DNA of 64,000 nt, taken from NCBI GenBank assembly GCA_049514555.1, contig JBEKUY010000002.1, positions 372,001-436,000 of the forward strand, written 5' to 3'. Positions within the stretch are counted from its first letter, which is position 1; every line of letters begins with the position of its first letter. Below the pieces are notes generated by a model that saw only the letters and a program-made list of their open reading frames with translations, did no database searches and was not told the DNA's origin. The translations under genes were made by a program, and so were the position numbers. This document shows positions 44,545 to 54,008 of this stretch, piece after piece. Source of the DNA: JBEKUY01 sp049514555 (GTDB lineage: Bacteria; Acidobacteriota; Terriglobia; Acidiferrales; UBA7541).

Positions 44545-45564
44545 TTACTGGATCGAAGAAATCGCCTTCAATTCTTCTTGGACGACTTCTTTCGGCAGCC
44601 TCGCGTACGAAAGAGGCTCGGCATAGTTCTGCCCGTCCACGAGCATCCATTTGAGGAAACCCTTGAGGGCATCGCGTTTGGCGGCGTCGGAGACTTGTGC
44701 CGGGATCAAGAGCCAGGTGAAGCTCGAAAGCGGATAGGATGTCTTGCCGGGGGCGTTGGTGATGGAAACACGGAAGTCATCAGGCATGGTCTTGGCCGCG
44801 CCCGCTGCTGCTGCGCTCACCCCAGCGAAATCCGCTTTGACGAACACTCCTGCGGCATTCTTCACCTTGCCGAAGGACATGTTGTTCTGAAGTGCGTAGA
44901 TGAGCTCGACGTAACCGATCGAATTCGGCTGCTGCTTCACTTGGCCGGCGACGCCTTCGTTGCCCTTGCCGCCGAGGCCGACGGGCCAGTTGACCGAAGT
45001 GTCTGCGCCGACCTTGGTCTTCCAATCGTCGCTGACCTTGGAAAGGTAGTCAGTCCAAATGAAGGTAGTGCCGCTGCCGTCGGCGCGGTGAACAACAACA
45101 ATGTCATTGCCGGGGAGGCTGACACCCTTGTTAACACCGGCGATGGCCGGGTCATTCCACTTCGTGATTCTACCGAGGAATATGCCCGCGAGAGCTTCGG
45201 GAGTAAAGTTCAGTTCAGTGCTGACGCCGGGGATGTTGTACGTGGGGACGACCGCGCCCATGACCGTGGGGAAATGCAGAATTTTCACCTTGGAATCGGC
45301 AAGCTGCTTGTCCGACATCGGCTTGTCGCTCGCACCAAAATCCACGGTACCCGACAAAAGCTGCTTGATGCCTGCACCCGAGCCGACCGATTGATAGTTG
45401 ATCTGCACGCCCGTGTTCTTGTGATATTCGTCAAACCACTTCGAATAGATGGGGTAGGGAAAAGTGGCCCCGGCGCCGTTGATAAGCATCGAGCCCTGCG
45501 CCAAGGCAACTCCGGCGGCCAGCGCCGCGAGTGCCAGAAGGCACACAAGTCTCTTTGAATTCAT
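44545..45564 (-). CDS. pstS: Phosphate-binding protein PstS
   Basis: The product has 339 residues with a signal peptide (LVCLLALAALAAGVALAQG). The mature protein has the phosphate-site segments GAGATFPYPIYSKWF, SVGSGAGIKQLLSGTVDFGASD and HRADGSGTTFIWTDYLSK. It captures phosphate in the periplasm. It is the first gene of the pst operon, with a Pho box upstream. Confidence 0.95.
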   Translation of the reverse strand: MNSKRLVCLLALAALAAGVALAQGSMLINGAGATFPYPIYSKWFDEYHKNTGVQINYQSVGSGAGIKQLLSGTVDFGASDKPMSDKQLADSKVKILHFPTVMGAVVPTYNIPGVSTELNFTPEALAGIFLGRITKWNDPAIAGVNKGVSLPGNDIVVVHRADGSGTTFIWTDYLSKVSDDWKTKVGADTSVNWPVGLGGKGNEGVAGQVKQQPNSIGYVELIYALQNNMSFGKVKNAAGVFVKADFAGVSAAAAGAAKTMPDDFRVSITNAPGKTSYPLSSFTWLLIPAQVSDAAKRDALKGFLKWMLVDGQNYAEPLSYARLPKEVVQEELKAISSIQ

Positions 45565-45619
45565 AGGTTCCGTCCTCTCTTGAAGAGTCGCCCTTCGGCG
45601 AAGAATCTTCGTTTGCGAA

Positions 45620-45637
45620 TGTTAAAGGACTGTTACA
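45620..45637 (-). promoter_or_regulatory. Probable Pho box upstream of pstS
   Basis: On the minus strand TGTAACA and TTTAACA are spaced 11 bp apart, 56-73 bp before the pstS start, with a weaker third repeat (CAAACGA) in the same phase. This is the layout of PhoB/PhoP direct repeats, and phoB lies 3 kb upstream in the same gene group. Confidence 0.65.
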
Positions 45638-45751
45638 ACGGCTTGAGTCTTGGAAGAAATGCCGAATGAGGGCGACCCGCCTGCCGCGGGGCTAGGCCCG
45701 GGCATGAGAACCCAGGATGCGACGTTACCGGCCACGTCGAACTGCGGGATG

Positions 45752-45790
45752 CAAGAGAAAGGGGCCGAACGCCAGGGGAGCGCCGGCCCC
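45752..45790 (-). terminator. Intrinsic terminator after phoU2
   Basis: GGGGCCG and CGGCCCC (45761-45767 with 45784-45790) form a 7-bp GC stem, followed on the minus strand by TTTCTCTT. It separates phoB-phoR-phoU2 from the pst operon, so the two parts are probably different transcripts. The T-run is interrupted. Confidence 0.5.
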
Positions 45791-45827
45791 AGGTGGGTTG
45801 TGCAGTGAAGACCTAACGAGCGCGAGA

Positions 45828-46583
45828 CTACTCGACCGGAGTCACACCCGAATCACAGGCGGATGAATTCTCGATAACGGCGGTGGATTCCCTCGCCGCC
45901 GGCCTTACCGCCCGGCCATGGCGCACATCGAGCCCCCGCACCCAAAAGATGATGTCTTCAGCGATGTTCGTCGCGTGGTCGGCGACGCGCTCGAGATAGC
46001 GAGACGCAAGGATGAACTGCATTCCTGGGGTGACGAGCGCGGTTTCGTTGGTCATGAGCCCGAGCATGTGCTCGAAAATGCGGTCCCGGTAGCAATCGAC
46101 GGTGTCGTCGCTCTCCAGCACCCGCAGAGCCATTTCCACGTTGCGGAAGATCAGCGCGCCCAGGCTCTTGCTGACCATGGAGCGGACGGCGGTGGCCATC
46201 GGCGCAAGCTCCTCCGGTGCGTCCGCGGCCGGCAGCTCTCGAAGTGAGATTACGCGCTCGGCGATATTGACGGCCAGGTCCCCGATGCGCTCGAGATCAT
46301 TGGTAATCTTCAAGGCCACGACGATGAGCCGAACCTCATCCTCGTCGAGCTCGCCGCGGCGGAGCAGCCGGATGGCGTGTTCGTCGATGACGATCTCCAT
46401 TTCGTTGATGCGCGGCTCGACAAGGAAAATCTCTCCGGGGAGCGCCGCGGTACGCGGATGGTGAAGGTCCACAATGGCCTCGAGCGCGCGGCCCAAGCTG
46501 CCCTCAACCAGCCGCGCCATCGAGTTCAGATAATTGATCAGCGTTTCATACAGAACTGCTTCGGCGGATGCCGCCATGCTCAT
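45828..46583 (-). CDS. phoU2: Phosphate transport regulator PhoU (second copy)
   Basis: The product has 251 residues. It has the two PhoU repeats with NDLERIGDLAVNIAERV (about 94-110) and SRYLERVADHATNIAEDIIFWVRG (about 193-216), and a longer C-terminal tail than the copy at 41176. The two copies differ clearly in sequence. This one follows phoR by 125 bp and is separated from the pst genes by a terminator, so the two may be expressed under different conditions or serve PhoR and Pst separately. Confidence 0.92.
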   Translation of the reverse strand: MSMAASAEAVLYETLINYLNSMARLVEGSLGRALEAIVDLHHPRTAALPGEIFLVEPRINEMEIVIDEHAIRLLRRGELDEDEVRLIVVALKITNDLERIGDLAVNIAERVISLRELPAADAPEELAPMATAVRSMVSKSLGALIFRNVEMALRVLESDDTVDCYRDRIFEHMLGLMTNETALVTPGMQFILASRYLERVADHATNIAEDIIFWVRGLDVRHGRAVRPAARESTAVIENSSACDSGVTPVE

Positions 46584-46708
46584 GAGGCGCCCTTTCCGCG
46601 GCTGCTGCGGTCTCCCGGCGGGTGACCGGAGCCGGGGACCTTCCTGCAGCCGCTGGCCAAGAATCGCGCGGCACGATTACGGTCAAGTAAAGGAGGCGTG
46701 AATATGCT

Positions 46709-48511
46709 CTACGAGTGAGAGGCGCTGAGGCGCGCCGCATCAAAGACCGGCACGGTGAAATGGAAACTTGAGCCCTGCCCGAGCTCGCTCTCGACCCAAA
46801 TGCGCCCGGCGTGGGCTTCGACGATATGCTTGGCGATGGACAGGCCCAGTCCGGTGCCGCCGACTTCCCGCGAGCGCGCCGTATCCACGCGGTAGAAGCG
46901 CTCGAAGATGCGAGCCTGCTCGGCCTTGGGAATCCCGATGCCCGTGTCGTTGACCGTGAACTGCACCTCGCGGCCCTGGGTGCGTGCAAGAACCTCAATC
47001 TTGCCGCCTGAGGGCGTGTATTGCACGGCGTTGTCGAGGAGGTTCTGCAGCACTTCGGTGAGGCGGCGCCGGTCGCCGGCGATATCGGGCAGACCCGGCG
47101 GGCACTCGGCGGCGAGAGCGAGCTGCTTCTCCGCGGCACGGAGGCGCGTCGTCTCGATGCAGCTTTCGAGGAGTTGGCATACGGGCAGCGGGCGGATTTC
47201 GAGCTCGAAGCGCTCCGCCTCGATCTGGGAAAGCTCGAGCAAATCGTCGGTCAGGCGCGCGAGGCGCCGGGCGTGTTCGAGGACGATTTCGAGGAAGCGG
47301 CGGCGATTTTCCTGATCATCGAGCGCCCCTCCCAGAAGCGTTTCCGCAAAACCCTGGATGGCGGTGAGAGGGGTCTTGAACTCGTGCGATACGTTTGCCA
47401 CGAAATCGCGGCGAACGCGCTCGAGCCGGCGCAGGTCGGTGATGTCGTGCAACACGATGACCGCTCCGCTCGACGCCCCGGCCTTCACCGCGCTGACGCT
47501 GACCGCAAAATACCGCTGGCGCACCGTGCCCGTGGCAATCTCGCCATGCACCGCGGCTTGTGCGCTGAGCGCCCGACGCACTGCGGCGATAATCTCGGTC
47601 TGGCGCGCGACCTCGACGAGCGAACTGCCTTCTTTGGGCGCGACGTCAAGTTCCAGAATCTCGGTGAAGGCGCGATTGGCGAAGACCAGTCGCTCGCCCC
47701 CGTTGATCACGGCGACGCCCTCCACCATGCTTGCCAGGATCGCGGCAGAGAGATTGCGCTCCTCGGTGAGCGTGCGGATGGTCTGGTCCAGGTGAGCGGC
47801 GGTTTCGTTAAGTGAGAGGGCCAGATCACCGAGCGAGTCGCCGCGGCGCTCGAGAGCGAGGGGCCGGAAATCGCCCAAGGCCACGCGCTGCGAGAATCGC
47901 TTCAGACGCTCGACGCGTCCCGAGAAGCTATGCCAGAGCGTGAGTGACGCGCCACCAGCGACCAGGAGAATGACCAGCGAGCCCAACCAGAGCCGGTGGC
48001 GGAACTGGCTCAACTCTTCGTCCATGCGGGCCAGCGGCAGCGAAAAGCGCAGGACCACCGCAGAGCCGCCGGGCAGATCTTGCCGCACGGCGTAATAGAG
48101 AAGATCACGGCCGAGCGTGACGCTGGGCCGAACGGATTGGCCTTGGCCGCCTTCAAAGGCGGCGCGAATTTCGGGGCGATGGGCGTGATTCTCCATGGTG
48201 GCGGGCTCGGCCTGGGAATCGGCGAGAACCAGGCCGCTCGGAGAGATGACGGTGACGCGGGCTCCGCTCGCGGCCATCTCCCGCGTCCAGGAGTTCAGGC
48301 TTTCAAGGCCACCAAGAGTGGTGGGCGGTGGCGACGGGATTTCCGGCGGGCGGGCCAGGGCGATGCGTGCGATCGCGGCGAGTTGCTCGAAGCCGGCGCG
48401 CTCGTAGCCATGCCGCAACGTGCGCTCGGCGTAGAAATCCACCGCCAGCAAGACTCCTAGCAACAAGGCCAGGAACATCAGGCCCAGCTTCCAAAAGAGG
48501 TTAAGCCGCAC
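46709..48511 (-). CDS. phoR: Phosphate regulon sensor histidine kinase PhoR
   Basis: The product has 600 residues. It begins with a membrane helix (LFWKLGLMFLALLLGVLLAVDFYAE), a periplasmic domain (about 28-155), a second helix (about 160-180), HAMP (about 182-235), PAS (about 245-350), HisKA with FVANVSHEFKTPL (His near 375) and HATPase with DNAVQYTP, DTGIGIP and GGTGLGLSI. A large periplasmic domain is unlike E. coli PhoR but common in other phyla. The start is GTG 48511, overlapping phoB by 11 nt; a longer frame upstream is only overlap with phoB. Confidence 0.92.
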   Translation of the reverse strand: MRLNLFWKLGLMFLALLLGVLLAVDFYAERTLRHGYERAGFEQLAAIARIALARPPEIPSPPPTTLGGLESLNSWTREMAASGARVTVISPSGLVLADSQAEPATMENHAHRPEIRAAFEGGQGQSVRPSVTLGRDLLYYAVRQDLPGGSAVVLRFSLPLARMDEELSQFRHRLWLGSLVILLVAGGASLTLWHSFSGRVERLKRFSQRVALGDFRPLALERRGDSLGDLALSLNETAAHLDQTIRTLTEERNLSAAILASMVEGVAVINGGERLVFANRAFTEILELDVAPKEGSSLVEVARQTEIIAAVRRALSAQAAVHGEIATGTVRQRYFAVSVSAVKAGASSGAVIVLHDITDLRRLERVRRDFVANVSHEFKTPLTAIQGFAETLLGGALDDQENRRRFLEIVLEHARRLARLTDDLLELSQIEAERFELEIRPLPVCQLLESCIETTRLRAAEKQLALAAECPPGLPDIAGDRRRLTEVLQNLLDNAVQYTPSGGKIEVLARTQGREVQFTVNDTGIGIPKAEQARIFERFYRVDTARSREVGGTGLGLSIAKHIVEAHAGRIWVESELGQGSSFHFTVPVFDAARLSASHS

Positions 48512-49196
48512 GGGTTTCAAACAAGTAGCCGGCGCCGCGAACTGTCTTGAGGTGGGCGGGCTGCTCGGGGTCCTGCTCGACTTTCTCGCGCAAGCGGCGC
48601 ACATACACGTCCACGCTGCGCGGCGTGACAAATCGATCGGTGCCCCAGACGGCGTCGAGCAACTGATCGCGGGTAAAGACGCGGTTGGGGCGCGAAGCCA
48701 GATAATAAAGCAGACGAAATTCGAGCGTGCTGAGCGTGACCGGCTTGCCGGCGAGCGACACGCGGTACGAGGCCGGGTCAATGGCCAGTTTGCCGACTTC
48801 GAGCAGGCGCGGCATCTCCGCCGGCGGCTCGGCGCGCCGCAGCAGCGCCTTGACGCGCGCGGCCAGCTCGCGCGGGCTGAAGGGCTTGGTGACGTAATCG
48901 TCGGCGCCCATTTCGAGGCCGACGACGCGGTCGGCTTCATCGCCGCGCGCAGTGAGCATCAGGATGGGCAAGCGGTTGAGCGTCTCGTCGCGCCGGATCT
49001 CGCGGCAGATCTCCAGGCCCGAAATCCGGGGAAGCATCAGATCGAGAAGCAGCAGGTCGGGCGGAGACTTCCTGAGCGCGGCCAAGCCGGTGCTGCCGTC
49101 GAGCGCCGCCGTGATTTGATAACCCTCGTTGGCGAGGTTGTAGCGGACCAACTCAACGATATCGCGGTCGTCCTCGATGATCAGGATGCGCTTCAT
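48501..49196 (-). CDS. phoB: Phosphate regulon response regulator PhoB
   Basis: The product has 231 residues. The receiver domain has IIEDD at 6-10, phospho-acceptor Asp 52 (LLLLDLMLP) and the Lys in DDYVTKPFSPREL. The OmpR-type winged helix (about 130-230) contains LSTLEFRLLYYLASRPNRVFTRDQLLDAVWG and VRRLREKVE. ATG 49196 gives the usual start; ATG 49223 would add nine residues. It should bind the Pho box before pstS. Confidence 0.93.
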   Translation of the reverse strand: MKRILIIEDDRDIVELVRYNLANEGYQITAALDGSTGLAALRKSPPDLLLLDLMLPRISGLEICREIRRDETLNRLPILMLTARGDEADRVVGLEMGADDYVTKPFSPRELAARVKALLRRAEPPAEMPRLLEVGKLAIDPASYRVSLAGKPVTLSTLEFRLLYYLASRPNRVFTRDQLLDAVWGTDRFVTPRSVDVYVRRLREKVEQDPEQPAHLKTVRGAGYLFETRAA

Positions 49197-49363
49197 CGGA
49201 ATGTGGCGCGCGGGCTTACGCATTGGCGCAAGTCTATCGCAGACCGCGCCTTTGTGGTACCTGCTGGCCCTTTAAGCCCAGCGATTCTCGCAAGCCGCGG
49301 CCCCGCCATGGTGACAATCCAGTTATGAGTTTGTGAACAAGCGATGAATGGATGCTCGCCCGT

Positions 49364-51850
49364 TCAGCTCTCCAGCCGGGTGGCGAAGGCCAGCGTCAGG
49401 AGGGTCTTCTGCTCGAGCTCGTGCGCCTTGGCGGACCCCGTAGCGGGGCTGGCGCTCCGCGAGCGCCGCACCGAGCGCACCGGGAGTCCTCCGGCGAGGC
49501 GTTCGAGACGAGGCAAAACGTAGGAGATGGCGCCCATGTTCGCGGGCTCCTCCTGCACCCAGACGACCTCGCGTGCGTGCGGATGCTGTTCGATGGCCGC
49601 AGTGATCTCCGCGCGCGGCAGCGGGTAAAGCTGGTCGAGGAAAAAGATCGCAGTGGAAGCATCCTTGCGCCGACGGCGCTCGAGTTTGAGTTCGTGGCCG
49701 ACCTTGCCCGAAGCGATCAGGACCCGCTGCGCGTCACGCACTTCGGCGTCGGGAACGAGCGGCAGAAAGCGCGGCCTCGCGAATTCCTCGATCGCCGAGC
49801 ACGCTGCGGGATGCCGCAGCATGCTTTTCGGCGTAAAAACGACCAGCGGCTTGCGCCAGTGACGCCGCACCTGCCGCCGCAATAAATGAAAGTACTGCGC
49901 CGCGGAAGACGGCTGGCAGACCTGGAGATTATCCTCGGCGGCGAGTTGCAGGAAGCGCTCGATGCGCGCGCTCGAGTGTTCTGGGCCCTGGCCCTCGAAG
50001 CCGTGCGGCAGCAGCAGCACCACTCCCGAGGGCAGGTCCCACTTGTCCTCGCCGGCGCTGATGAATTGGTCGATGATGACCTGCGCGCCGTTGGCGAAAT
50101 CGCCGAACTGGGCCTCCCAGAGCACCAGCGCCTCGGGATAATCGCGGCTGAAGCCGTACTCGAAGCCGAGGCAAGCTCCCTCGGATAGCGTGGAATTGTG
50201 GATCTCGCAAAAGGGCTGGGCGGAAGCGAGATGTGCAAACGGCAGGTAATGTTCCTCGGTCTCGGTGTCCACAAGAACCGCGTGGCGCTGGTTGAACGTG
50301 CCGCGCTCCGAATCCTGTCCGGTGAGCCGGACGGGATTGCCTTCGAGCAGCAGCGAGGCAAAGGCCAGCGCTTCGGCGAAGCCGTAGTCCACCGGACGCC
50401 GCCCGTGGCCCATCTCGCCGCGCTGCTCGAGAAGGCGGGCGATCTTAGGATGGATGTGAAAGCCCTCCGGCACGCGCACGAGCCGGCCGGTGATCTCCGC
50501 GAGGCGCTCGGGCGCGAGCCCGGTGTCCACTTCGTAGCTGGGATCGTAGCGGCCCCGCTTGTACTCCGACCAATAGCGCGGCAATTGCCGCAACGACGGC
50601 GTTTTCTGCAGCGTTCGGGCTTTCTCCTGCTCGGCTTCGTACTCGGAACGCACGGCCGCGGCCACCGGGGCCGCGTCCGCACCGATCCGCTCTGCGTAAA
50701 GTTTCCAGAGCGGGGGATGCTCGTTGATCTTCTTGTAGAGGAGCGGCTGGGTGATGGTCGGGTCGTCTATCTCGCTGTGGCCGTGGCGGCGGTAGCCGAT
50801 CAGGTCGATGACGATGCCGCTGCCGAACGCGTACCGGTATTCGGCGGCGACGCGGCCGATGCGCGCGACCGCGTCGGGGTCCTCGGCATTTACGTGGATC
50901 ACCGGAACGGACTGGCGCTTGGCCAAATCCGAAGCGAAGCGCGAGGAGTGGAGCTGATCCGGCCGCGTCGTGAACCCGATGAGGTTGTTCACGATGATGT
51001 GGGCGGCGCCGCCGGCGGAGTAGGCTTCCAGATCAGTGAGGTTCAGCGTCTCCGCCCAGATGCCTTGCCCGGCAAACGCCGCATCGCCGTGCATGATCAC
51101 CGGGAGAATTTTGCGGCGGCCCTCGGCGCCGATGCGGGTCTGCTTGGCGCGCGCGCGGCCCAGGGCGACTGGATCGACCGCTTCGAGGTGGCTTGGATTG
51201 GAGACGAGATGAATGCCGAGCGTCGCGCCGGCCGCGGTCTTGTAGGAACCGGTCGCACCGATGTGGTACTTCACGTCACCCGCACCGAGGACGCTGCGCG
51301 GGTCCACGTCTTCAAACCCGGCCACCACCTCATGCACCGGCCTGTTGACGATGTGGGCCATCACGCTGAGACGCCCGCGGTGGCTCATCGCCATCACCGC
51401 TTGCGCCGCACCTAGTCTGCCCGCGGCATTCAGGATTTCGTCGAGGAGCGGAATCAGCGCGGTGACTCCTTCGAGCGAAAAACGCTTCGTGCCCAGGTAA
51501 CGCGCCTGGAGGACTTGCTCGAAAAGGTCGGCGCGGATCAATCGCTCGAGGATTTTCTTCTGGTCGACGACGGCGGACTCGGCCTCGAGGCGCCCGGCGA
51601 TCCAGTTACGCCGCGCGGCGTCGGGGAGATGCATGAACTCGGCGCCAATCGTGCCACAATAGAACTTGCGCGCCTGCTCGGCAATCTCGCCGGCCTTTGG
51701 CAAATCCGGATGCGGCTCGGGCTTCAGGAAGCCGAGCGGATCGAGGTTTGCTTCGAGGTAGCCCCAGCGGCGGTAGGCATCGAACACGCGCTCGCTCTCC
51801 TCAGCCACGAGATTTGCAGCTCCTACCGCCGAACTCAGTGCCTGCGCCAT
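49364..51850 (-). CDS. sucA: 2-oxoglutarate dehydrogenase E1 component
   Basis: The product has 828 residues. Motifs in order: a short N-terminal YRRWGYLEANLDPLG segment, KRFSLEGVTALIPLLDE (about 123-139), MSHRGRLSVM, HGDAAFAGQG and NNLIGFTT for thiamine diphosphate and Mg binding (about 250-290), YRRHGHSEIDDP, and the transketolase-like C-terminal half with GTFNQRHAVL and EAQFGDFANGAQVIIDQFI. It decarboxylates 2-oxoglutarate in the TCA cycle. The N terminus is shorter than that of E. coli SucA and has no E2-like acyltransferase domain. No sucB or lpd gene is adjacent. Confidence 0.93.
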   Translation of the reverse strand: MAQALSSAVGAANLVAEESERVFDAYRRWGYLEANLDPLGFLKPEPHPDLPKAGEIAEQARKFYCGTIGAEFMHLPDAARRNWIAGRLEAESAVVDQKKILERLIRADLFEQVLQARYLGTKRFSLEGVTALIPLLDEILNAAGRLGAAQAVMAMSHRGRLSVMAHIVNRPVHEVVAGFEDVDPRSVLGAGDVKYHIGATGSYKTAAGATLGIHLVSNPSHLEAVDPVALGRARAKQTRIGAEGRRKILPVIMHGDAAFAGQGIWAETLNLTDLEAYSAGGAAHIIVNNLIGFTTRPDQLHSSRFASDLAKRQSVPVIHVNAEDPDAVARIGRVAAEYRYAFGSGIVIDLIGYRRHGHSEIDDPTITQPLLYKKINEHPPLWKLYAERIGADAAPVAAAVRSEYEAEQEKARTLQKTPSLRQLPRYWSEYKRGRYDPSYEVDTGLAPERLAEITGRLVRVPEGFHIHPKIARLLEQRGEMGHGRRPVDYGFAEALAFASLLLEGNPVRLTGQDSERGTFNQRHAVLVDTETEEHYLPFAHLASAQPFCEIHNSTLSEGACLGFEYGFSRDYPEALVLWEAQFGDFANGAQVIIDQFISAGEDKWDLPSGVVLLLPHGFEGQGPEHSSARIERFLQLAAEDNLQVCQPSSAAQYFHLLRRQVRRHWRKPLVVFTPKSMLRHPAACSAIEEFARPRFLPLVPDAEVRDAQRVLIASGKVGHELKLERRRRKDASTAIFFLDQLYPLPRAEITAAIEQHPHAREVVWVQEEPANMGAISYVLPRLERLAGGLPVRSVRRSRSASPATGSAKAHELEQKTLLTLAFATRLES

Positions 51851-51945
51851 GCGCTTCTATTCTGCCACACGGCAAGGACCGTCGCTTTCCAGCGCTCGTA
51901 GAATGCGCGGTTTCCGCGCAGGCTCGGCGAAATTGCTCGTAGGGC

Positions 51946-53394
51946 TCAGAATTCGACGTGGAACCGGACGTCGGGCGCGAGCACGGGACCGCGATCCCGG
52001 TTGTATCCCGGATTGTTGATATGCTGGAGTCCGAACGAGGGGAAGATTCCTCGCCACAGATGAACCGTGTAGTAGGTCTCCACGATCGTTTCGCGCCCGT
52101 AGTTCAAACGGCCGTCTCCGAGCACAAAGCCGAGCCCGCCCAAAGCCAGGTATTGCCGGTGGTCACGTGAGATTCCGTTCGTGACGAACACCAGGCCCGC
52201 GCGGTCTAGCTTGCGGTGCCACCGCTTTCCATTCGCTCCAGCGCCAAGCTGGAACGTCCCATCGATTTCGGTATAGGCGTACGACTCGTGCTGTCCTTCG
52301 TTCCAACCCCAACGCCCAAAAAGTCCGAGCCAATCATTGAGCGGCTGTTCGAAGTTGACTCCGAAACCGTATTTGGTCGTCGTTTGAAGCGGATGGGCGG
52401 TGATATCCGGCACGGGCGTGCGGCCAGCAAGGAAAGCGTCAATGGCGTCGCGGTAGCTGCCCATGTTGCCGTGATTCACGTAGGAGAGCAGCCGGAGCAC
52501 ACTCTTCTGATGACGAATCGGCGATCCGTTCAGCTCGAACTCGACGTTCTCGGAGTGAGCCCGGCCCAAGTTCGCATCGAGGTTGATGCCATTCGCTACC
52601 TTGGGCATCAGTCCTTCCGCGAACCGCAGAGCCCAGCGCCGGTCGTGGTATTCGACCATGGCCGCGAACGTGTAGCCGCGCGTGTCAGCCGCATAGTCGT
52701 AAGCGCCGTTGTTGTCCACGGCCCAGTTCATGAATTGAAGGTTGCTGTCGGTCCCGTACGCATTCAGGTCGAAGAAATCCACGAGGCTGAGCTTGCCGAA
52801 CCGGATCTCCAGCCGCCGCTCCGGCAGCTCACTGAAGAGCGACAGGGGACTGCGCTCGGATGCTTGACTCTTGTGGCTCAGGGGAATGATCTGGTGCCAC
52901 ATCAGACGCGCCACGTAGGGCACCTTGGTGAGAGTCGGATTCCGCACGACGTCCAGATTCGTGAATCCTGCAAGCCCTAAGGCTTCGCCGATGCCGTGAC
53001 CGCCGGTTTCCTGAATGTCGCACAGCAACTCCGTCGAACGGGTGAGGCGCAACCCCGTGAACAAGGTGAGCACTCGCGAGGTCGCCTCCTGTGCGGCGGG
53101 TGAAAGACTGTTTGTGCCGGAGTACGGAGAGTGAAACGCGGGATGCCACTGAAATACAAAGTTGGCCTGCCCGGAAACCCAGATCTGGTCGGATTCGGGA
53201 TGCGGCAGCAGCGTGGTCGGTGGGTCTTGCTCAGCCGGTTGGTTCTCCGTCGGCGCTCCTGGCGCACTGGATTGTTCCTGCGGCTGCGCTGATAGGAATC
53301 CCGGCGAGAGAAAAACCGCAACGAGAGCAGTCCAAAGCAGCGAGCAAGCCGAGCGCTTATCGAGTACCGCCGGGGCCAGGGTTCGCATCCGCAT
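51946..53394 (-). CDS. Outer-membrane porin (OprB-like)
   Basis: The product has 482 residues. A signal peptide (SACSLLWTALVAVFLSPGFLSAQ) and a Pro/Glu-rich linker precede the barrel (about 60-482), with alternating strands and aromatic girdles and a C-terminal strand ending RFHVEF, the terminal Phe typical of barrel proteins. FGKLSLVDFFDLNAYGTDSNLQFMNWAVDNNGAYDYAADTRG-like content (about 230-270) and TYYTVHLWRGIFPSFGLQHINNPGYN near the end are typical of carbohydrate-selective OprB-type porins. The start at 53394 overlaps the stop of a 30-residue peptide gene (TGATG). A second ATG two codons on is possible. Confidence 0.8.
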   Translation of the reverse strand: MRMRTLAPAVLDKRSACSLLWTALVAVFLSPGFLSAQPQEQSSAPGAPTENQPAEQDPPTTLLPHPESDQIWVSGQANFVFQWHPAFHSPYSGTNSLSPAAQEATSRVLTLFTGLRLTRSTELLCDIQETGGHGIGEALGLAGFTNLDVVRNPTLTKVPYVARLMWHQIIPLSHKSQASERSPLSLFSELPERRLEIRFGKLSLVDFFDLNAYGTDSNLQFMNWAVDNNGAYDYAADTRGYTFAAMVEYHDRRWALRFAEGLMPKVANGINLDANLGRAHSENVEFELNGSPIRHQKSVLRLLSYVNHGNMGSYRDAIDAFLAGRTPVPDITAHPLQTTTKYGFGVNFEQPLNDWLGLFGRWGWNEGQHESYAYTEIDGTFQLGAGANGKRWHRKLDRAGLVFVTNGISRDHRQYLALGGLGFVLGDGRLNYGRETIVETYYTVHLWRGIFPSFGLQHINNPGYNRDRGPVLAPDVRFHVEF

Positions 53395-53486
53395 CACCTT
53401 GCAGAATGACTGAAGAGACCGGCCAAATCCATGACATGGTACACCACCATCACCACCACCAGAATCAGATAGCTGCGCAGCACCAT
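53394..53486 (-). CDS. 30-residue membrane peptide coupled to the porin gene
   Basis: The frame from ATG 53486 has GAGG 6 nt upstream, encodes MVLRSYLILVVVMVVYHVMD and then LAGLFSHSAR, one hydrophobic helix with a basic start, and its TGA overlaps the porin ATG (TGATG). The strong site, the helix and the overlap support a real gene, perhaps a translational leader for the porin. A competing porin-frame extension covers the same bases with no signal peptide. No family is recognised. Confidence 0.55.
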   Translation of the reverse strand: MVLRSYLILVVVMVVYHVMDLAGLFSHSAR

Positions 53487-54008
53487 GAGCTTCCTCGGGT
53501 AAAGAGGGAATTTCCGCTTCACCGCTATCGTGGATTTGACCATTCACGGCCCGCTCGAAAGCCTTCATCGCCGGATCAACCCAAACGGCGACGAGCGGGG
53601 CATTCTTGGACTCGTCCCTGCGCACCCAACGCAGTGCAGGTTCTTGGGTTCCCCAACATTCGCAAAATCACTGATGAATTGACGCATGTTCGGATCCCCC
53701 TCGCACGAGATATTCCTGCCGAACGAAGCCGGAACGCCTCGCGCACCTTGAATCGATTCTGTGGGTGGGGATCTTTACAGCCGCTGCGGAGATTCCCACT
53801 CGCTCGGGTTCGCTTCTTTCCGCGGGAGCGAGCGGGAATGAGGTGAAAAACACCCTATCCTATGCTCGCCCATCGTGGAGCTCCGGGAAGCTTCTACTAC
53901 CCGGAGGTTCTGGTTCTTGAATGACGCCTTCCATGGGTCTACTGTCCTCGTGGGCTTTTTTCCAGCCCGAAGTTTTGGTACCATACCCCCCTAGGGTAGT
54001 CAAGAAAA
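53487..54008. other. Divergent regulatory region between porin and metal sensor
   Basis: The 522 bp hold the operator at 53984-53998 near the right end. On the minus strand a frame in phase with the porin stays open from about 53670 to the porin start (for example DESKNAPLVAVWVDPAMKAF). It looks protein-like but has no ribosome binding site or stop of its own. It may be an eroded gene. Nothing else was seen. Confidence 0.4.
53984..53998. promoter_or_regulatory. Probable operator of the RcnR/CsoR-type sensor
   Basis: The sequence TACCCCCCTAGGGTA sits 10 bp before the regulator start. A G/C tract flanked by TA on both sides is the operator form known for the CsoR/RcnR family (TA, run of G or C, TA). 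The position supports autoregulation. Confidence 0.6.
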
